64,000 nt of DNA from Dermanyssus gallinae (Eukaryota; Arthropoda; Arachnida; Mesostigmata; Dermanyssidae), in contig QVRM01005627.1 of the NCBI GenBank assembly GCA_003439945.1, positions 1 through 64,000 on the forward strand, in the 5' to 3' direction. This document shows positions 50,471-60,914 of this stretch, piece by piece. Under the pieces are notes generated by a model. The model was not told the DNA's origin. It did not search any database and saw only the letters and a program-made list of their open reading frames with translations. Every line of letters starts with the position of its first letter. Positions within the stretch are counted from its first letter, which is position 1. The translations under genes were made by a program, and so were the position numbers.

Positions 50471-50944
50471 GATCCACAACCAGTAAGTAAAAACAAGGTG
50501 TAACAAGCATGCATCGTAAAAATAAAAATTAAAGAGGCCTACTTCAAAACAAGGATACCTATACACTAATGTTAGGCCATCACTGTACCACCACTATAAC
50601 AAAGGACAGTCTTCACTGATTGCCATTGGCGTCTTTAGCGACATTCGACTCGTCAAGTGATGAAAGTTTCCTTTGTCAAATTAAGCAACATAATTTTGAA
50701 GACCCTGATTGACTTGAATTTTCATACATGCGATACATAAATAAGCCGTATCATCATCTTTGTGGAAACGGCCATTATTTATAATATAAGTGTTTTAAGT
50801 TCCCTAATCAGCTCATGCAGTTATTAACTTAACTTAACAAAAACAACTCTTGCATTGTTGTTTTGTAACACATCAAAAAGTATGTACGTTTATGGAGGCG
50901 ATGTCGCTTCGGTGAGGGTATATATATATATATATATATATATA

Positions 50945-52720
50945 GGTGAAGTCTACAACCATCGCCCTGGCGGGTGGTGAAGCTAGAGACGTAACTGAAG
51001 ACGATGACTGCAGATACAAAAGGATGTATTGCCCCTGATATAAAAGGGTGACATGTGTATTTAGGTATACATGCCAAGCGAACAATGAATCAAGTAACAC
51101 TTCATCATTTCTGCACTGTAATGCGAACGGACTCAAGTTACACCGGAATAACCTACAAACGTTCCTCACGAGCCTGCCGTGCGAACCCTCGATAGCCATA
51201 TTGGAAACAATTCGAAAAAGCTCCAAGAAGCGGAAATCTTTCCGTGCGAATTACATACTTATGCCAGCTCTATGCCAGGCTATCGCGGTGGCGGAGTGTC
51301 TTTTTTCTTCGCGAGTATAGTTATGAATGTGCATTGTGTGGTGGACAGTGCATTCTATCGGCAGACGTCTGACAAAGCCGCCGATTTCATAAATGTTTTA
51401 GATAACATGCGTTTGAAATTAGCAGCCAAACTATGCTCCTCGTTGGCGATGATAATATCGACGTTTTTTGCAACCACTAAAACGCTTGTGATCTCTAAGA
51501 AATACTGTGTTTATTTAAATTCAACGAGTTTGGTGGTGTGCCGACACGAGTTACCGCAAAGGAGAGCAGTGGTCGCATTACCTACAACGCCATTTGTATC
51601 GACCACATTTACTTCTACGTGAATCTTGAAATTGTCATTCAAAACGGCTCAATTCAAATAACATTACCCAAACAATCAGGCCACGTTTATCTCACTCTTA
51701 TTTCTCTTTACTCGATCAGTCATCAACATCGCACGTAAATCGAAACATAACTATGGCCAGACAGTGCTAGAGCTCCATGAGACTGATTGGTCTGAACTAT
51801 ACGATGCGGATGCTATCGATGAAGCATTCGAGTGTTGCGGTGCACAAGCAGTGGTGTCTGCTAACAGCCACAGACAGGAGCTAATGATTAAATGTAATCT
51901 TGGGGCACCTAGAAAAACCTGAGTCACCCGGGAAATGTTGGCATTGGTAAATAAAAAAAGATGCGGTACTCAAAGAGCGTAAAGCTAATCCAGATAATGC
52001 TGTGAGGCCAAGTCTATTTAGGAAGTTAAGAAACAAGTTATTCGCCGGCTCTAGGCAGTGTAGACTCGAATTTAATAGGAAACTGGTACGGGATTACGTA
52101 CAGGATAGAAGAAGTCCCTGGAATGCCATCCGACCTGTTCTGGGTGGTATACCGAAAAAAAGTTAAAAAAAGCTTAGAGACGGATATATTATGGTGTCCG
52201 ATGACTCTACATTGACAAACATGTTTAATCAATAATACTCAATGTGTGTGACTGCCGACACGGCGGAATGCTCTGGTAGATTTTTAATACTTGAGAACTT
52301 TTCTCGTGGAGCGACAATTGTCTCATTTCAGCCGGTTCATATTATAAGGGTCTAGCACCCTTTACGAAAAAGAAAAATAGGCTCAGTTGCATCTGAACAA
52401 ATACCATCCCAGGTATTACGAGGATCGGTCGACGTTCTCGCTAACGCGGTGTCGTATCTGATCAATTTGTCGTTTGCCGCCTGTAAGTGCCTAAACTATA
52501 TTGCGTCATCCCGCTCTTTATATGTGGTGGTGGCAGACTTGCAACAGAAAACTACCCCCCAGTAAGCATGCCGGTCTTAGTCTCAAAGATATTTGAGAAA
52601 TGCACGTTTGAATTACTTAAGGATAATCTCGAACAGCACAACGTACTCAATCGCCGACAGTTTGGGTTCCTCCCAAAAATGTCCACCACAGTCCCTGAAA
52701 TTAGCTTTGTAAGGCAAGTC
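50945..52720 (+). mobile_element. Degenerate non-LTR retrotransposon, array family, copy 1
   Basis: The element begins with a 5' leader similar to that at about 55180. Coding fragments are CNANGLKLHRNNLQTFLTSL (about 51120), GYRGGGVSFFF (about 51280, endonuclease block) and a pre-RT linker with SRQCRLEFNRKLVRDYVQD (about 52045-52105). YPPVSMPVLVSKIFEKCTF and RRQFGFLPKMST (about 52550-52690) are RT blocks 1 and 2. It is cut off there by a SINE. Many stops are present. A related copy lies at 55.2-57.8 kb. Confidence 0.8.
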
Positions 52721-52726
52721 GAGGGC

Positions 52727-52865
52727 CCGGTGGTGTGGCGCAGTCGCCTGCGCCTCGCGACCGAGGGAGAGACATAGGTGCGCGGGTTCGAGCCCCATTG
52801 TTGCACATTTGTATTTACGGGGGTCCGTCTATGAAGCAATGCGAAAAGCAGTCCTGTGGACGTTA
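52727..52865 (+). mobile_element. tRNA-derived SINE, family B, copy 1
   Basis: Box A TGGCGCAGTCG is at 52736-52746 and box B GGTTCGAGCCC at 52785-52795. The body GGGGTCCGTCTATGAAGCAA follows and is shared with the reverse copy at 59683-59815. It sits exactly where the RT relic stops, so it inserted into that element or marks its broken end. Confidence 0.85.
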
Positions 52866-52895
52866 AATCTGGGCTAAGGTTCGGCCCGAAACGTC
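52859..52895 (+). ncRNA. Hammerhead-ribozyme-like remnant (speculative)
   Basis: GACG (52859-52862) can pair with CGTC (52892-52895), which follows GAAA (52888-52891). Between them GGGC and GCCC can form a second stem. GAAAC before a stem is typical of hammerhead ribozymes. The CTGATGA box is missing (only CTGGG is seen), so the motif would be inactive. It may be chance. Confidence 0.2.
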
Positions 52896-53218
52896 GATTT
52901 TAACAAAAAGCGAGCGAGGTTCAAATTGATTGTATGAGAGTACGATAAAATTACACAATTAGGAATTACACCGATTCCGGTCGGAGGTCGCGTGTCTGTA
53001 CTGAAGAGCACTTGTCTATCCGAGAAACAGTAGCGTATTTCTCTCTCTCTCCCTTTCTTTCGCTTTTCTTTTCTTCCCTTCCCCATCGCTGCATCCGAAA
53101 GAGTATAAGCATTTGTATACGTATACTTTATTAAATATATTTATGCGCAAACACGTAGGCGCAAATATTTATGTAAGATTACTCCATGCTTGACACTAGC
53201 TTTAATTGCTGCTAGAGC

Positions 53219-53710
53219 CAAGCCAGACTAAAGCTTCAATTTGGCCGCAACACGGGTAAGTTCCGACGGGTCTCTGTTGTTTCTTGAGGCGTTTTCTCCA
53301 GCGTACTACGCCTTGTGTTTTATCTGTCAGTGTTGGCCGCTGGAGTGGTTACCGTCGCCTTGGCTACTGAATGGAATTGAAATTGTTGGTGTTGTTGCAG
53401 CCGCAGGAGTTGTCGTTGCTGTACAATTTGCTGTGCAATTTTCTCTCAAAGCTCTCTCGACGGGGTCCCCGCTTCGTCGAAAGAGGACTGCGTCAATACG
53501 AGGTCATCCGAGTGACGCAGCGACACCAGCCAAACGGTGTGACGCGAACCTTCGCCTGTCGACCAGTCGCAGGTTTCAACTGAGCTGGGGCGTTCCTCGC
53601 AGTTGTCTCTCTGCAACAGAATTATTTGATCGACCCTCACCCTAACTATGCACAGATATGGATGCGCTCGAGCAGGGCTTTGTTCAAATGACATTCTACT
53701 TGTAATCGTA
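53219..53710 (-). pseudogene. Val/Pro-rich gene, unit 2, coding repeats deleted
   Basis: The segment 53219-53365 matches 49206-49345 (CGCAACACGGGTAAGTTCC and its flanks). The segment from about 53440 matches the upstream region of the genes (GCTTCGTCGAAAGAGGACTG; AGCGACACCAGCCAAACGG). The start codon region, the TATA box and the whole VPV-repeat part are absent. It is a broken copy with an internal deletion between the 3' part of the upstream open frame and the promoter flank. Confidence 0.7.
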
Positions 53711-53730
53711 TTTGCTTCATGAGTCTTAAT

Positions 53731-53732
<2 letters not shown>

Positions 53733-53809
<77 letters not shown>

Positions 53810-53888
53810 TATATGTATATATATATATATGTATAAATATATATATATATATATATATATGTATAAATATATATATATATATATATAT
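53733..53888. repeat. (AT)n tract, longest in the window
   Basis: About 155 bases of alternating AT broken by a few GTATAAAT steps. It stands at the same place in unit 2 as the AT tract at 50037-50063 in unit 1 and 59224-59248 in unit 3. Confidence 0.95.
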
Positions 53889-54600
53889 AACATACTGGCG
53901 CAACGCAGGAATATTGTAAGCTCACTAAATGCACTAGTGCATAGCTTTTCCGACAAGGCACAGAATAAAAAACGCCTTTATTTACTGAATAAATGCTGGA
54001 AGGAGGCTGGTCTGCAGGAAAGTTCGCAAAGCCGCATTGTTAAGTATTTATCTGCTTACACGCCAGGCAAACATAATATTAATCATTTCAGTTCCTGTGA
54101 TACATTTAGATCTAAGCACTATTTGGCTCCTACGAGTATTCATTTGCGTATCAATGGTGACCTGTATAGACATGGGTGCTGTAGAGTGGAAGTTGTTCAC
54201 TCGGTCGGTTGAGCCAGCCTCTGATGTTTGTGGTCAGGGTGCGGGGACTGGCGCTGAAGTACCCTGCCGAAGATCGTCCCAATCATCCGACCAGAGGTTA
54301 AATGTGATCTGACGTTTCCCGTCTTTTTTTTTAGATCGGGGTCATTCCATAAGCGGCGGCGCTCGGCTGCCTCCAGATCTGTGCTGGATGTGTGCCTGCG
54401 GCTGAAGTATGTGCACCTCGACGGGAGCTAGCACTTTCGCCGGATCAGCCACTCAATGAAAGAGCAAATTATTTTTTTTCAGGTTAGCCGAAGCTCTTTC
54501 CATCGTTTTTACGAATAGCAAAGTCTACGCAAAATCGTTGAGAGCAACATACACGAATGTCTAATTGTCTATTACAGAGATCTGATGAGATGCTTTTTGT
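53889..54600. repeat. Upstream flank of unit 2
   Basis: This matches the flanks of units 1 and 3 (TTTTCCGACAAGGCACAGAA, CGCAAAGCCG, CACGCCAGGCAAACATAA, GGTTGAGCCAGCCTCTGATG). It goes on into a block matching 46721-46889. No gene is seen. Confidence 0.75.
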
Positions 54601-54604
54601 TGCT

Positions 54605-55175
54605 TGCTCTCAAACGTGTATGTACACGAATCGATCGAACTTTGTGTCATACAAACTGGAGCGCGTAGCAACAATTGAACAATGTGAACTCGGCGATACA
54701 ATTCTATTCAGAGGAGGTCACTAAATCTACAGGTATGGCTGAGGCTCGGCAATCGCACTCGCGGCTGAAGACACCATGAGACCGACTACTTCTGCTGGTG
54801 CTGACGGAGACAGTAGTACCGTAGAAACACAGATGCAATTTGCGGATCAGTACTACCACCAGAGTGTCCTGATCATTGACAAATTTTCGCCGCGCGTCGG
54901 ACTTCGGTCCGGGTCTCGTTGAACCTTTCCACGCCATTGGAGAGACGACGGAGGTGAAGGATAATGACGCGGCCCATCTACTACCACTTACTACATAGGG
55001 CAGCGACAATCGGCGGCAGCCACTGCAAGAAGATGAACGTTGCGTGCGTTCCATGCGTAGAAACCAAAGGGATCGCTGGTTCGAATTCATGTCGGTCTTT
55101 CAAGAACATCCCTGTGTACGCCAACAGCTTCAATTTTGGCGCTGTTCTATAAAGTACGTCAATAAAACGACAGGA
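54605..55175. other. No gene recognised
   Basis: The frame at 54704-55090 on the minus strand shows no motif. The segment separates the unit 2 flank from the second copy of the array retrotransposon. Confidence 0.4.
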
Positions 55176-55179
55176 AAAC

Positions 55180-57840
55180 GATTGCTGATGTAAAGTCTAT
55201 ACATTGTCGATTCCAGAAGAAACCTCTAGCAAAATCGCCCTGAGTACTGGCGCTCGAGACGGAACTGGGGGCGTTGACTGAATCGGCCGAACTATAAATA
55301 ACAACGTAGAAGTAACTTAGATTAGAGAAATGTAGAAATAACTGTAGATACAAATCACAACATATGAATAAGACTGCAACAATAACTTCTTTTAAATGTG
55401 ACACTGTATCGTTCTTGACAAGACGCTGTGATGTGAACGGGCTCAAGTCACACTGGAATGACCTCGAAACATTTCTCGCAAGCCTGCCGTGCAAACCCTC
55501 TGTGATAACCATATCAGAAACGCTCCAGGAAGCCGATACTTGCTCATTTAAATTGCCTATTTGTTTTATTATGAATTTATTTTCGGTTTATTTGCTTATA
55601 TAAAAGACGTAGCAATTGTCTCCTTATGAACGCATACACTAGATAAAATAAATGAAAACGTCACATATCCTTCAGGTTCGGACGTGTCCAGTCTAGCAGA
55701 GTTCCACGCACAGAGGCGGCGTTACCGCTGAATGTTCAGCAATAGTCTATGGCGCAGATAGTCGACAGCTCTACTGTCCCGTAATTATATTTGTTGCCTA
55801 ATTATCTTAGTTCACTAAATTGCCTAATTATATTAGTGGTTGGTTGTTCCAGTGCTGCGTACACGGGCTTTCAGCCTTACGAAATATACGACTATACTGT
55901 TGTAATACACATAGCATATTGTAAATAAAACGCACTTAAAAAATGAGGGTTATAGGTCCGGCTCTCGGGTTGGCGGAATGGCTTTGTATACAATGTAACT
56001 ATGACAAAATACGAAAGGAGCTGGATTTTGTAACCTCAGCTACCTTTTTCTGCGAGAGTACAGTTGTGAAGGCAAAGTTGTTAAAAAAACTTATTTTTAA
56101 TGATTGGCAATCAAACTGTGGTTCTCGTTGTAGATAGTAATATCGACGTTCTTTGCAGTACCCAAAACGCCCTTTATCTCCAAGAAATACAATGTCTTGT
56201 TTAATTTTAACGGGTTTGTCGGTGTGCCGACACGAGCTGCAGCAGCAGAGAGTACCACTCTACCTACAACGCTAATTGTCGAGCACATTTACTCCAGTAT
56301 ACATACATTCCAAAGTTGTCATTCATAGAGGCTCAATTACAACAGCATTTTACGACCACCAGGCTACGTTTATCTCAATGCTGACTTAGTCTATCTCCAA
56401 CATCACACGTAAATCGTAATATATCTATGGCCATATAGTGCTAGAGGTCAATAAAACTGATTGGTCTGACCTATACACTGTAGATGACATCGATTAAGCA
56501 TTCGAGTGCTTCATTGCATAAGTAATGGCGTCCCAGGGTTTGTTGGCATTGGTGAATTAAAAAGATGCGCCACTCAAAAATCTTAAAGCTAATCCAAATG
56601 ATGCTGTGAGGCAACGTCTATTTAGGGAGTTAGGAAACATTGTAACCGCTGGTTCTAGAATGCGTAGACTCTAATATAATGGAAAACGGTACGGGGGTAA
56701 CGTGCAAAATAGAAGAAAAAAAACTCTAGAATGTCATCAGACCTATTCCGAGTGACATACCGAAAAAAAGTGTATGAAGCTTCATGACGGAGATATTATG
56801 GTGTCCGATGAGACTACAATGGCAAATATGTTAAATCAATAAGACTCGACGTGTGTGACTTCCGACACGGTGTGCTCTGAAAGAGTTGTAAAACTTGAGA
56901 ACTTTCATCGCGGAGCGACAAACATCTCATTTCATTCGGTACATACTAAAAGGGTCGAACGCCTTCTACGCAAAATAAATATATACTCAGTTGCACCTGA
57001 AAAAATACCATCCCAAGGATTGCGAAGAGCAGCCGATGTCCTCGCGGACGCGGTGTCATATCTCATCATTTTGTCAATTGCCGTTGGTAGGTACCCAAAA
57101 GGTGCCCCAATATATATTGCGCCATTCTGCTTTTTAAATCTGGTGACAGACTCGAAAAAGAAAACTACTGCTCAGTTAGCATACCGGCCTCAGACTCCTC
57201 CAGAAGTTTCTATATGATATTTGTAAATGACATCCGTCAAAGTCTTGAAAATAGGAAAGCAGTTTAAAAAATTGAGAAGGTTTTTCATTAAAATGCGTTC
57301 GATTACGTCGACATCAATATCCTAATATATTTATCAGCTATAAATTTAAAGCGCCAAAACACGGCTGACTAATCCTATTTGCTTATGACATCACAGCACT
57401 CTTTGCCGGCGGTTCGCCACAAGAGAAGATGAATAAGGGAGACTTTAAACGACTGTCAGATCGGTGAAGAGCCAATGGATTGTTTATTAATTGGTCGAAG
57501 CGGCATTAAAATTATTAATAAAACAAAGTGTTACCCAGTTCGCATCGTCTGAAGTTGTCCCACGTATTAATCGTGAGGCATTTCAAACCGGAGGCCAAAT
57601 TTTGGCATGATAAATGAGACAACATTCTTAAGCGCTGTTCAAGATTCCAGGTTATCGTTTGAAGCTCATACAGATCATGTTTGCAAGAAAATTGTTGAAA
57701 GCGCCTGGTCAAAAACCGCAATATTCTATCCCGTGTCTATCTGTTTGCCATGTACCATATGCGTCTTATATACAAGTTCTACCGCCTGCAAAAAAAATGA
57801 GCCGTGCGAGTGATATTTAAGTACCCACCATGGTATTGAT
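55180..57840 (+). mobile_element. Degenerate non-LTR retrotransposon, array family, copy 2
   Basis: This is related to the copy at 51 kb throughout: leader (CTCGAGACGGAACTGGGGGC), CDVNGLKSHWNDLETFLASL (about 55428), a linker with GATNISFHSVHTKRVERLL and SVAPEKIPSQGLRRAADVLA (about 56905-57060), and PIYIAPFCFLNLVTDSKKKT before the RT. A C-terminal RT fragment follows at about 57607 (LSAVQDSRLSFEAHTDHV). A dispersed repeat (55588-55716) interrupts the endonuclease. The RT palm is largely lost. Confidence 0.8.
55588..55716. repeat. Dispersed repeat, copy 2
   Basis: Matches 22375-22502 (GATAAAATAAATGAAAACGT and flanks). It sits in the array retrotransposon, while copy 1 sits in unrelated sequence, so it moved on its own. 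Confidence 0.8.
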
Positions 57841-58018
57841 CCTCACTGTGCGAAATGTGTAGAAGCCAGGCCCCTTGTAAGTCAATAATTATTAAATAAA
57901 TAGGTTGACTTTCGTCGGCAAATTAATCATTGTTCCATGCAACGAAGGAATGTTTCAAAGAAGACACTGAATGGCTTTTTGACAGTAATTTTATTAGCGG
58001 ACAACATTTTTTCAATAT

Positions 58019-58022
<4 letters not shown>

Positions 58023-58059
<37 letters not shown>

Positions 58060-58130
58060 CGCTTGACTTAGTGTGAACAAACCGACTATTTGTTGTTTAC
58101 TCCTACAATTCGATATATATTGTACACGAG

Positions 58131-58184
<54 letters not shown>

Positions 58185-58281
58185 GTGTCGCTTGACTTAG
58201 TGTGAACAAACCGACTATTTGTTGTTTACTCATCCAATTCGATATATAGTGTACACGAGCGATATGTATATATATATATAT
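58023..58281. repeat. 129-bp tandem duplication containing (AT)n tracts
   Basis: GTGTCGCTTGACTTAGTGTG starts at 58056 and again at 58185. Both copies run through GAACAAACCGACTATTTGTT to TACACGAGCGATAT, each bordered by AT tracts (58023-58055, 58132-58177, 58266-58281). The copies differ at only a few positions, so the duplication is recent. Confidence 0.93.
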
Positions 58282-58308
58282 ACGAAGGCACTGAGAAAGC
58301 ACCTTTGT

Positions 58309-58776
58309 TTAACCGTGCTTTATTTTGTAGAGACTATGCCCATGGTGATGTTTTACGTAGACCTTCTTAGGCTCCGACATCACAGCCGGCTGCTCGCGGA
58401 CGACCGGAGCCTCTACCGGAACATGAACAGGAGTCGGCACCGGCACGGCTACAGGTACTGGTACGTGATACGGCTGGGGCATGGACATAAAAAGCGGCTC
58501 CTGGTGGATGACAGGCATCGCTAGCGGAACGTGAACAGGCGGCTGCTGATGGATGACAGGCATCGCTAGCGGAACGTGAACGGGCGGTGGCGGCATCGCT
58601 AGCGGAACGTGAACGGGCGGTGGCGGCATCGCTAGCGGAACGTGAACGGGCGGCAGCATGGCTTGATGTGCGTAGACGTCATACGGCGGAGATACTTCGT
58701 GGATGAGCGGCATCGCGTTGCTCAGGTCAGCCGTCGTCATCGCGACGAGCAGCGCTAACGCAACGGCTCGCAACAT
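58309..58776 (-). CDS. Secreted Val/Pro/His-rich repeat protein, unit 3 (155 aa)
   Basis: This is the best preserved gene of the array. The ATG at 58776 is preferred to the upstream ATG at 58851 because it begins a signal peptide: a short basic start, then LALLVAM and a likely cleavage near residues 16-21. The mature part has PPYDVYAH, then four or five units of PVHVPLAMP with PPP, VIHQQ or VIHQE spacers, a PYHVPVPVAVPVPTPVHVPV segment and the His-rich end VKHHHGHSLYKIKHG. A single exon is sufficient. The low-complexity VPV/His composition is typical of arthropod cuticle or other extracellular matrix proteins; the role is inferred. The TATA box stands about 130 bases upstream. The end matches the unit 1 gene. 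Confidence 0.82.
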   Translation of the reverse strand: MLRAVALALLVAMTTADLSNAMPLIHEVSPPYDVYAHQAMLPPVHVPLAMPPPPVHVPLAMPPPPVHVPLAMPVIHQQPPVHVPLAMPVIHQEPLFMSMPQPYHVPVPVAVPVPTPVHVPVEAPVVREQPAVMSEPKKVYVKHHHGHSLYKIKHG

Positions 58777-58903
58777 CGTTGATAGCAACACGCACAAACT
58801 CGAACTTGCGTAATCAAGATGCAAGCTGATCAAAGAAATCTCAGTCGGCACTCAACGGCAACGTTGACGACGCGTCGTCTGGTCCAAGCTGGAGAGCTCA
58901 GCC

Positions 58904-58911
58904 TATTTATA
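58904..58911 (-). promoter_or_regulatory. TATA box of array unit 3
   Basis: The minus strand reads TATAAATA, about 128 bases before the chosen ATG. Conserved flanks agree with unit 1 (GGTAGCCAGCAGCGCCTTCA on the plus strand next to the box). The conservation of box and spacing supports this promoter and the strand of the gene. Confidence 0.78.
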
Positions 58912-58919
58912 CATGATGT

Positions 58920-59660
58920 TGGTAGCCAGCAGCGCCTTCAGTTCAGAGCGAAGCTTTCCCGGCGGGGCGCCGGCTTCATTGAAAGGGGACTGTATCCATA
59001 CATGGTCATCCGAGTGACGCGGCGACATCAGCTAACAGGAGTGACGCAAATCTTCCCCAGTCGACGAGTTTCGCCACCCCCACCCCCCCCCCCTCCGTTG
59101 GGTTTCGGCTGAGCTGGGGCGTTCCTCGCTGCCTCTCTGCAACCAAACTGTTTGATCCACTCTCACCCCAAAGCCCGAGTCGGGTCCAAGTGATAGTCTA
59201 CTTGTCATCGTAGTTGTTTGATGAGATATATATATATATATATATATGGCATTCCTTACACGTCTCTGTGTAGTGAGTTAATCAAAATTTTGTAATCATA
59301 TATTTTACAATTGAGTAAATAACACATGTATATATATATATATATATATAATGGCAATGCACTGATGCAGGAGTAATGTATGTTCTCTAATCGCACCAAT
59401 GCATAACTTTCCCGACAAGGTATTTAATAAAAAAAACACCTCTATTTACAAACAAAAGACGAAGCCGCCTTGTGTTATTACCTGGCTATGCGCCGGGCAA
59501 ACATAACGTTGATAATTACAATTCTTCGTGATAATAAGGATAATGACATGTATGTATTTTTATTTGGACACATTTATTTGCACATGGAAAAAGCCGTAAT
59601 TAGAAGAATGGAAGTTCTCCACCTGGTCAATGAAGCCAGATTCTGATAGTTGGGATCAGG
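58920..59660. repeat. Upstream flank of unit 3
   Basis: This is homologous to 49725-50410 and 53440-54240. It includes the C-rich site, two (AT)n tracts (59224-59248, 59329-59350), TTTCCCGACAAGGTATTTAA and GGTCAATGAAGCCAGATTCT. It completes the three-way collinearity. Confidence 0.8.
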
Positions 59661-59682
59661 GTGCTTCGAACACCCTGCTGTG

Positions 59683-59815
59683 GACCGCCCACCCCTCGCA
59701 TTGCTTCATAGACGGACCCCGCAAATGCAAATGGGCAATTGTGGGGCTCGAACTCACGCCCCTTTGTGTCTCCTTCGGTTGCAAGGCGGAGGCGAATGCA
59801 CCATGCCGCCGGAGT
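59683..59815 (-). mobile_element. tRNA-derived SINE, family B, copy 2
   Basis: On the minus strand box A-like GGTGCATTCGCC and box B-like AGTTCGAGCCCC (about 59745-59757 region) are followed by GGGGTCCGTCTATGAAGCAA (about 59689-59708), the body shared with 52727-52865. The orientation is opposite to that of copy 1. Confidence 0.8.
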
Positions 59816-59889
59816 CAATCATTTTTAGGTTATCCTATAAGTAGCGGCGCTCGGCTGCCTTCTGATCCCGTAATTGTTCTGTTATTACT

Positions 59890-60910
59890 AACACTCAAGT
59901 GGCTCTGTACATACGCGTAGTACATTGCCGTGAGGCATTAGCGGGAAAAGATTTTGTGAGTGCGGCGGATGGTGACTACGTGACTGACATTTTTCCTGAA
60001 ATGTTTCGCATGCGCCTGGAACGTTAGATCCTTATCAAGGACGATACTCAGAAACTTCGTTTCAATTGGTATATCAAGCGTACGATCATTGCAGGCAAAA
60101 TATTTAGAATTGATTCGGCCATTTGGTCTTTCGGAGTTTTAAATTGTGTAGAGTCCGTTATACCTGAACCATAGAGATAGCCTCTCAGCATCTTCACGAA
60201 TCATATCCTCGACTTGTCGAAGATGTCGCCCACAAATAGAACCGTTGTGTCGTCAGCAAATAAATTTAGTTTAGCGTGTTTCGGAACATTAAAATTGTCG
60301 TTAACAAAAATATTAAATCTCTATACTATTCGATAATTATTTTTTAAGAGACCTTTGATACTGGCGTAGGAATACTGACAGATCCGTAGTTGCCTTGACA
60401 CACGCGATGCCCGCCTTTGAACAATGGAAATACAAGGAGGTATATCTGTAGAATATTAGGGTATATTCCTGTTCTGATGGGGACATTGGTGATATATTCA
60501 AAAGGCGATGCGAGTGTGACCGCAACCCTGCGGAGCACCTGAGATGGACGCTGTTTGGGGCAGTGGAGCAGATTTTAACGTTTTCTGTTAAATGTGGTGG
60601 ATTCTGTAACCGTTGATTGCCCGCACGTAGAATTGTTCGGTAGACGTCGAAAAGTTATCCACAATGAAGTACCTCAGATGAGCACTCGCTGTCACGGGTC
60701 ACATTTCTCGCGTAGTAGTAATGGAGGATGTTAGCTAGCGAAGTTTCATCGGTGACGAGTTCCCCATTTTTAAGCGGTTTCATGATTTTTTTCTCTTAGA
60801 CACCTCCAAGAACATGTCGGATTGTCTCCTAATGACGCCCCCGGTTGTTAACACTGTCTGTGACAATCTTGGCATACGCCAAACACATATTCCCGACTGT
60901 TTGCTTTAAG
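59890..60910 (-). mobile_element. Degenerate non-LTR retrotransposon relic, reverse strand
   Basis: Minus-strand reading gives KPLKNGELVTDETSLANIL (about 60785) and then YITNVPIRTGIYPNI with FPLFKGGHRVCQGNYGSVSI (about 60500-60370), the start of an RT domain. It jumps to IFVNDNFNVPKHAKLNLFAD with the catalytic FADD box (about 60310-60245). The end reads PIETKFLSIVLDKDLTFQAH (about 60080-60020) and LTAMYYAYVQSHL (about 59925). The palm between the two parts is deleted. Confidence 0.75.
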
Positions 60911-60914
60911 TTTA

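Noticed and set aside
53446..53961. Frames with long Tyr-Ile runs
   Set aside because: They are translations of (AT)n tracts; the same pattern appears at every AT tract in the window.
58777..58851. The upstream ATG as start of the unit 3 protein
   Set aside because: The added 25 residues would bury the signal peptide inside the protein; the ATG at 58776 gives a normal secretion signal.
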